DNA of 64,000 bases, taken from the NCBI RefSeq assembly GCF_016917755.1, contig NZ_CP070326.1:9300001-9364000 (forward strand), in the 5' to 3' direction. The DNA comes from Streptomyces noursei (GTDB lineage Bacteria; Actinomycetota; Actinomycetes; Streptomycetales; Streptomycetaceae). Below the pieces are notes generated by a model, which made no database searches, had not been told where the DNA came from, and worked only from the letters and a program-made list of their open reading frames with translations. Positions 59,824-64,000 of this stretch are shown here, piece after piece (within the stretch, counting starts at the first letter, position 1; each line of letters starts with the position of its first letter). The position numbers and the translations under genes are program-made.

Positions 59824-60019
59824 TCAGCGGCCTGGACGCGGGTCCGCGACGCCCGAACTCCTATATCGGCATCGCCAACTACGTTCCCAGGAAGGGGCAT
59901 TGTCGACGATCGCGGGCATCACCGAGGATACGCTGGCGCGTTCAAGTCGAAGCCACGACAGAAAGGTTATTTCGCGATAATGCGACCGGCGTTCGGGGTA
60001 GAAATTGGGCCGGGGCGGT

Positions 60020-60058
60020 GACTTCGTACTCGTCCCGGTCGCAGCAAGAGGAGCCAAT
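60020..60058 (-). promoter_or_regulatory. Degenerate relic of the family A promoter element
   Basis: On the minus strand ATTGGCTCCTC followed by GTACGAAGTC resembles the ATTAGCCTCC...GTACGAAGTC part of the family A element. No ATCCGGCGCGTC block and no gene follow it. It may mark a deleted family member. Confidence 0.35.
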
Positions 60059-60094
60059 GGCGAACCGATACGCGCGGAGACGGTCTCAAGGATC

Positions 60095-60143
60095 GAAAAA
60101 AGGGTTCTCGACGCCGGCCTTACGGCTCGGCGTCGAGAACCCT
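60095..60143 (-). terminator. Intrinsic terminator of the fifth family A gene
   Basis: AGGGTTCTCGACGCC pairs exactly with its complement (15 bp). On the minus strand it is followed by six T. Confidence 0.92.
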
Positions 60144-60174
60144 ATGGGTGACCTGCTCGACTGCTACTAGCGGG

Positions 60175-60453
60175 TCAGAACGCGCTGTTGTTGCAGCCCA
60201 TGCTCGAACCCATGTGAGTGGACTGCGCACCCGGCGAGCCCTCACCGTTGAGCGCGTTGCCCAGCAGGCCGTTGAGGATGCCGACCTCGCCGAGGACATC
60301 CACATTCAGGTCATGAGAACGGCACTGGCTGCCCTGCTTGATGTCGAACTTGCCGCCGCCCATGCCGCCATCGGCGTTGGCGGTGCCGGCGCCGAGGAAG
60401 CCAACGCTACCGATGGCAGCAGCCAAGACGGCCGCCTTGTAGAGCTTGCGCAT
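60175..60453 (-). CDS. Family A small secreted two-cysteine protein
   Basis: 92 residues from ATG 60453 with GGAGAAGAA upstream. Signal peptide MRKLYKAAVLAAAIGSVGFL, cleaved near ANA. Core CRSHDLNVDVLGEVG, LNGLLGNALNGEGSPG and SSMGCNNSAF, cysteines at 44 and 87. It is closest to the consensus of the family and nearly identical in places to the first member. The promoter element is complete and the terminator is strong, so it is probably highly expressed at one stage. Confidence 0.88.
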   Translation of the reverse strand: MRKLYKAAVLAAAIGSVGFLGAGTANADGGMGGGKFDIKQGSQCRSHDLNVDVLGEVGILNGLLGNALNGEGSPGAQSTHMGSSMGCNNSAF

Positions 60454-60494
60454 TTCTTCTCCGGAAGTTTGAGCCGATGTGATCTGCGGTGTAC

Positions 60495-60557
60495 CGACTT
60501 CGTACACTTGAGGAGGCTAATACGAAATATCCATCATCCTTGAGCGACGCGCCGGAT
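60495..60557 (-). promoter_or_regulatory. Conserved family A promoter element, copy 3
   Basis: Read on the minus strand: ATCCGGCGCGTC (60557-60546), 18 bp, TTTCGTATTAGCCTCC (from 60527), then TACGAAGTCG (60504-60495). TTCGTA and TACGAA are 16 bp apart, as in copy 1. It ends 41 bp before the start codon. Confidence 0.75.
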
Positions 60558-60692
60558 TATGAGATCGAAGTTTTTGGAAGTTGCCCCGGAACCTGAGCAG
60601 TTCAGGCGCACATGAGTCCGATTGGTCGGAGACACTGCAATGGACCGGATTCGGGCCGCGCCCCAAGGCCCCTTTGCCCAGGGCGTGCAAGA

Positions 60693-60724
60693 AGGCCCTC
60701 CGAGGGAATCCCCTCGAAGGGCCT
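60693..60724 (-). terminator. Hairpin after the stalked family C gene
   Basis: AGGCCCTCCGAGGG pairs with CCCTCGAAGGGCCT, 14 bp with one mismatch, loop of four bases, 21 bp after the stop. Confidence 0.8.
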
Positions 60725-60745
60725 GCGGCAGTCGTCGCCTTGCTA

Positions 60746-61243
60746 CTACCTGGCCGTTGCGTGGGCGTTGGCCTGGGCATTGTTCTGGGCGCAGTTGAAG
60801 CCCCGCGTCTCCGGAGTGGCAAGCAGGCCGATCGGGACGTTGGCGTCGAGCAACGACTGCGGGCTGCACTCCTGGTACGGGCGGAAGGCGTTGTTCTGGT
60901 CGTGCGGACCGGATTGTGGCAGGAGCTGCGCCACCTGAGGCGAGAGTTGCGGGTTGAGCTGCGGGTTGAGCTGCGGGGACACGTCCGGGCCGCCCTGCGG
61001 AACGAGGGGTTGCGGGGCGGCGGCCTGCTGCGGCCCGGCCTGCTGCGGGCCTCCGTGCGATCCGTAAGTGTGCGACGTAGCGCCCGAGGCCGTCCAGGCG
61101 TCTGCCTGCGGGGCGTCCGGTTGCGTGGCGGTGGGCGGGCCGCTGTACCCGACAGGAGCGTCGGCGTGGCTAGCGCTGGCGCCGATGGTGGACAGACCGC
61201 CAGCCGCGGCGGCGACGAGCGCGATCTGGTGAAGCTTGCGCAT
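60746..61243 (-). CDS. Pro/Gln-rich stalk fused to a family C domain, secreted
   Basis: 165 residues. Signal peptide MRKLHQIALVAAAAGGLSTI, cleaved near SHA. The stalk (about 30-115) has GPQQAGPQQAAAPQPL and the LNPQLNPQLSPQV segment, matching the NPQVNPLVNP part of the 58.6 kb protein. The end is a complete family C domain: FRPYQECSPQSLLDAN, PIGLLATPETRG and FNCAQNN, cysteines at 126 and 151 (25 apart, as in the free copy). It has no sortase signal. Together with the 55 kb gene it shows the same stalk idea used for two different cysteine domains. Confidence 0.85.
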   Translation of the reverse strand: MRKLHQIALVAAAAGGLSTIGASASHADAPVGYSGPPTATQPDAPQADAWTASGATSHTYGSHGGPQQAGPQQAAAPQPLVPQGGPDVSPQLNPQLNPQLSPQVAQLLPQSGPHDQNNAFRPYQECSPQSLLDANVPIGLLATPETRGFNCAQNNAQANAHATAR

Positions 61244-61644
61244 GGAACCCTCGGCCCTTCATGACCTGTATGGAAATCTGATTACTTATCGCTGTCTTGA
61301 GTGCGCAAACAGAGGTGACCCCGGGCTTCGCATCTTGCGCACCCTGTGCAGAACCACGGTGGAAGCCTTCCGCGGGACCGCGGCAACACCCGTCGTAAAG
61401 GCATCCGGGGCGGCCGGGATTCGATGGCGCGGTCCATCGTCTCTCCTCCGATTCGCTTCGGACGTCGCATCGACGTGGTGGCCGCGGGCCGCCCCAATTG
61501 CCAGGGACGAGAGATGATCCCGGCCAGCGGCCCATAGGCCCAACAGCTGTTCTCTCCCAGCGGGGAACGGCACTTGCCCGGGCCTGGTCACGGGAATCAA
61601 TGCACGGTCACCCATTTGCCCACCGGTATGAATCATTTGGAGTG
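61244..61644. repeat. Conserved 400-bp upstream block, copy 2
   Basis: Aligns along its length with 59424-59823. The near end is almost identical for over 50 bp; the far end (61547-61644) is also strongly kept. The sequence between has more changes. The remaining 327 bp up to 61971 have no supported gene; a CCCTTTCC-TTCGT-GGAAGGGG hairpin lies near 61652-61672. Confidence 0.7.
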
Positions 61645-61971
61645 CCGGTGCCCTTTCCTTCGTGGAAGGGGGTGTGTCCGAAGCCCTTCGGGTGGTTGCT
61701 GGTGCGCGATGCCTGATGGAGGGGCGGACGTTCGGAAGCGGTGGGCTTCGGTCCTGTCGTTGACCGCAGTTGACCGTCCCGTCGGCGGGCGTGGGTCGGC
61801 GGCGGGGGCGTCCCGGGAGGTCGGTGCCGTCCGATGGGTCCGTCGAACTGGGTTTCACGGGACGGAAGTTGTGGTGGGGAGGGGCGGTGGGTGGTGAGCG
61901 TTCGTGTGGGCGGCGGTCATGGAGTGCGGCGAGGTGCTTCGTGCGCTCCTGTCCGAATGCGACCATGACGC

Positions 61972-62905
61972 ATGGCTTTTCGACGGTTGGCGCATCTGCG
62001 CCGACGACCGGATCCGAGCCACGCCCCGATGCTGATTCCGATCGGGTTGATCGTCGCGGTGTGCTCCGCGGACGCCCTCTCGCCGCCGGACGTCCATCTG
62101 CGGCCGCTCCTGGTCGCCGCCCCGGCCCTCGGCGCGGCCGTCGCCGGCCCGGTGCCGACCGCCCTGATCAGCGGGCTGACGCTGGCCGCCGACGTCATCG
62201 TCGCCGCCCTGCAGGGCGCGTTGTTCACGGAGAACCTCTACGCGCAGATCGGTGCCCTGATCGTGGTCTCCGCACTGGTCTTCGTCTTCACCGTCGTACG
62301 GGAACGCAGCGAACGCCGCCTCTCCCGCAGCCGCTCGGTGGCAGCTGTCGCCCAAAGAGTCCTCCTGCGCCCCCTCCCCCCCACACAGCGGCGACCTCGA
62401 AATCGCCTCCCTCTCCCCGCCGAAGAAGCAGCAGGAATGGGCGGCGACCTCTTCGCCGCCGCCCGCACCACCGCCCACCGCCAAGCCACCCTCCCCCGCC
62501 TCGCCCGCCACCGCGACGGCGCCATCCGCTCGGACACCAGCCAATGGCACACCACCGCAGACAACACCAACCCCAGCACCGGGACCGGGACTGGGGTCGG
62601 CACCGAAGCCGACGCCGACGCCGAGACCGGGACCGGGACCGGTGCCAGTGTCGGGGCTGGTGCTGGGGCCGAGGAGACCTTCGCCACCGTCTCCCTCCTC
62701 GATATCCCCGACCACCGCCACGAACTGAGCACCATCAGCTGCGGCCACCCACCCCCACTCCTCCTCCGCAACGGCCACGCCCACCCCCTCACCCCCGCCA
62801 CCACCTCCACCTCCACCTCCAACAACTACGCCAAGACCTCCTCACCCACACCAACGGCCGCCTCACCGACGACGCCGCAGCCGTCGCCATCCGCCGCCCC
62901 CACCC
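61972..62905 (+). pseudogene. Decayed SpoIIE-type phosphatase gene
   Basis: The N-terminal third still reads as the membrane part of this phosphatase family (SPPDVHLRPLLVAAPALGAA, YAQIGALIVVSALVFVFTVV, SVAAVAQRVLLRPLPP). After that the frame breaks: a phosphatase segment (SGDLEIASL) lies in one frame, GMGGDLFAAART in another, then the catalytic core is lost. A late piece (SCGHPPPLLLRNGHAHPL) is in the first frame and the last family motif (THTNGRLTDDAAAVAIRR) in another. Simple repeats (CCGGGACCGGGACCGG-like, about 62570-62690) fill part of the gap. It cannot make an active phosphatase. Confidence 0.8.
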
Positions 62906-63072
62906 CACCCCCACACCCCCGATCCGAACGGCGCGTGACAGGCCGTCGGAAGTGCGCCCGAAAGTTGATCGCTATACCTCACGGCTGGGCCGTTCGTGCT
63001 GCTCGACACGGCGTGTCGAAGCCCCCAACCCCCGGATGGCTGCGCCGGGGTGAGCAATAGTATGTATATCGG

Positions 63073-63082
63073 ATTAGCCTCC
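63073..63082 (+). promoter_or_regulatory. Partial family A promoter element before the last family A gene
   Basis: GGATTAGCCTCC precedes the gene at 55-66 bp, like the TATTAGCCTCC of copies 1 and 3. The TTTCG part and the ATCCGGCGCGTC and TACGAAGTCG blocks are missing or changed. Confidence 0.4.
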
Positions 63083-63137
63083 GAATCAGCGCAAACTGGA
63101 TCTTTGATGCCCGTTCCGCTCGATTCAAGGAGGAAAA

Positions 63138-63374
63138 ATGCACAAGCTTCGCAAGGCCGCTGCAGTGGCTGCCGTAATCGGCAGCGTCGGGCTCCTCGGC
63201 ACCGGTACCGCTCACGCCCAGAGCAGCGGAGAGCACGGCGGCGGCTGCAAAAACCACGAACTGAACCTCGACATCCTCGGCGAGGTCGGAATCGCCAACG
63301 GCCTGCTGGCCAACCTGCTCGGCGGCGAGGGCAGCCCTGGCGCGCAGGTCACCAGCGCGGGCAACTGCCGCTAA
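63138..63374 (+). CDS. Family A small secreted protein, short variant
   Basis: 78 residues; AAGGAGGAAAA gives the best ribosome site in the cluster. Signal peptide MHKLRKAAAVAAVIGSVGLL, cleaved near AHA. Core CKNHELNLDILGEVG, ANGLLANLLGGEGSPG and TSAGNC: the cysteine spacing is 40 rather than 43, and the C-terminal Cys-Asn-Asn tail is cut to NCR. It is the most diverged member and has a weakened promoter element. It lies 376 bp before argG. Confidence 0.82.
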   Translation: MHKLRKAAAVAAVIGSVGLLGTGTAHAQSSGEHGGGCKNHELNLDILGEVGIANGLLANLLGGEGSPGAQVTSAGNCR

Positions 63375-63714
63375 GACACACCTGCCACAAGCCGCGTAAA
63401 TTACCTGCAACGGCCTCGGCGCCAGGGCGACAAGCCCGGGCGGCGGGGCCGTTCGCCGCTCTTCGCGAGTCGTACGGATCCCGTGGCGGGCCGGCGCGCC
63501 GTCTGGTCACGTGGCGGAATTCCGGCGATCAGGACGGAAGTGAACGGCGCGTTGCGAGCGGGAGGGAGGCGGTTCTTCCTGTTGCCGCTGGCGGACGCGC
63601 GCGGTCCATTGGGTCCACGTGCGGCGAGACCGCAACGACGGCCCGGAGAACACCTGACACGCCGATCGTCGACGCCCCCCGGCAGGCCGCCGGGCGGCCG
63701 GGCCGTACCTCCGG
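63375..63714. other. Intergenic region before argG
   Basis: No gene is supported. AACGGCC and GGCCGTT near 63407-63452 could form a weak terminator hairpin for the preceding gene. The rest is GC-rich and featureless up to the ARG boxes. Confidence 0.5.
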
Positions 63715-63744
63715 GTTGCATGACCATGCATTCCGATGCATAAT
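63715..63744. promoter_or_regulatory. ARG-box-like sites upstream of argG
   Basis: GTTGCATGACCATGCAT overlaps CATGCATTCCGATGCATAAT. Three TGCAT motifs within 30 bp match the TGCAT-rich ARG boxes bound by ArgR in streptomycetes. They lie 7-36 bp before the argG start, so ArgR would block transcription when arginine is present. Confidence 0.7.
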
Positions 63745-63750
63745 CTTTCC

Positions 63751-64000
63751 ATGTCTAAGGTCCTCACCTCCCTTCCGGCCGGCGAGCGCGTCGGCATCGC
63801 CTTCTCGGGCGGCCTCGACACCTCGGTCGCGGTCGCGTGGATGCGCGACAAGGGTGCCGTCCCGTGCACCTACACCGCCGACATCGGCCAGTACGACGAG
63901 CCCGACATCGCCTCGGTGCCCGGCCGGGCGAAGACCTACGGTGCCGAGATCGCGCGCCTGGTCGACTGCCGTGCGGCGCTGGTCGAGGAGGGCCTGGCCG
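63751..64000 (+). CDS. argG: Argininosuccinate synthase (3' end outside the window)
   Basis: The first 83 codons are present. The N-terminal motif is RVGIAFSGGLDTSVAVAWM, with the PP-loop SGGLDTS that binds ATP, followed by CTYTADIGQYDEPDIASVPG. It joins citrulline and aspartate in the second last step of arginine synthesis. The sequence belongs to the longer E. coli-like branch of ArgG. No good ribosome site lies before the ATG (TAATCTTTCCATG), so the mRNA may be leaderless or have a very short leader. ArgR sites overlap the promoter. Confidence 0.95.
   Translation, partial: MSKVLTSLPAGERVGIAFSGGLDTSVAVAWMRDKGAVPCTYTADIGQYDEPDIASVPGRAKTYGAEIARLVDCRAALVEEGLA

Noticed and set aside
59424..61644. 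A cyclic-di-AMP (ydaO-type) riboswitch in the conserved upstream blocks
   Set aside because: I could not find the conserved core of that riboswitch in either copy.
53930..63374. Naming families A, B and C rodlins
   Set aside because: The rodlin sequence pattern I remember is not present; cysteine spacing and core motifs differ.
1..64000. CRISPR arrays, tRNA or rRNA genes, intact insertion sequences
   Set aside because: Looked for by eye on both strands; no regularly spaced direct repeats, cloverleaf genes or transposase motifs were seen.

Overview
The window is high-GC actinobacterial DNA from a Streptomyces or very close relative. The evidence is an SsgA-family division protein, an LAXTG-anchored chaplin, a WhiJ-type gene trio (ATPase, DUF397, XRE), a DUF574 methyltransferase, many GTG starts and GC-rich hairpin terminators. 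I see no rRNA, tRNA, CRISPR array or intact insertion sequence. The first gene (a sugar transporter) and the last gene (argG) run off the window edges.

Layout. 0-5 kb: a sugar or amino-sugar catabolic locus (MFS transporter, SIS isomerase, class II aldolase, DeoR regulator). 5-14 kb: small regulator/target pairs (SDR and TetR; TetR with a FUSC exporter and MarR; TetR beside two PH-domain membrane proteins), several with clear palindromic operators. 14-20 kb: an SsgA-like protein, a polysaccharide deacetylase, a response regulator/histidine kinase/lipoprotein operon, a DUF1992 protein and a secreted propeller-like protein. 20-26 kb: methylmalonyl-CoA mutase (mutA, mutB) with its G-protein chaperone meaB. 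26-34 kb: a CMD-like protein, a LysR regulator, a WhiJ-type trio, methyltransferases and an ABC ATPase that has lost every catalytic motif. 34-39 kb: a choline-to-betaine operon (aldehyde dehydrogenase, permease, choline dehydrogenase). 39-44 kb: metals: a NiCoT transporter with a Nur-like box, then copA, DUF6153 and DUF305 genes behind three CsoR-like boxes. 44-52 kb: an SDR, an orphan OAT2-like ornithine acetyltransferase, a PAS-SpoIIE phosphatase, an isochorismatase/GlxA pair, a methyltransferase and an AKR/MerR pair.

52.5-63.4 kb is the unusual part: twelve small secreted-protein genes and no enzymes, lying between the AKR/MerR pair and argG, with one decayed SpoIIE-type phosphatase near the argG end. 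It has a one-domain sortase-anchored chaplin, a 58-residue secreted peptide and three paralogous families that I name here. Family A (six genes) has two cysteines, exactly 43 residues apart in five of the six, around a V-D-V-L-G...L-N-G-x-L-G-N core that resembles the chaplin core. Family B (two genes) has four cysteines and follows an A gene in both cases. Family C (one free copy, one fused copy) has two cysteines 25 residues apart. Three further proteins carry Pro/Ala/Gln-rich stalks, ending in an A domain, in a C domain, or in neither. Three A genes share a conserved promoter architecture, the A-B pair is duplicated, and one stalk gene was duplicated together with about 400 bp of upstream DNA. 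I infer an expanding set of secreted surface-assembly proteins, possibly chaplin-like. The function is not demonstrated and the families are not ones I can name.
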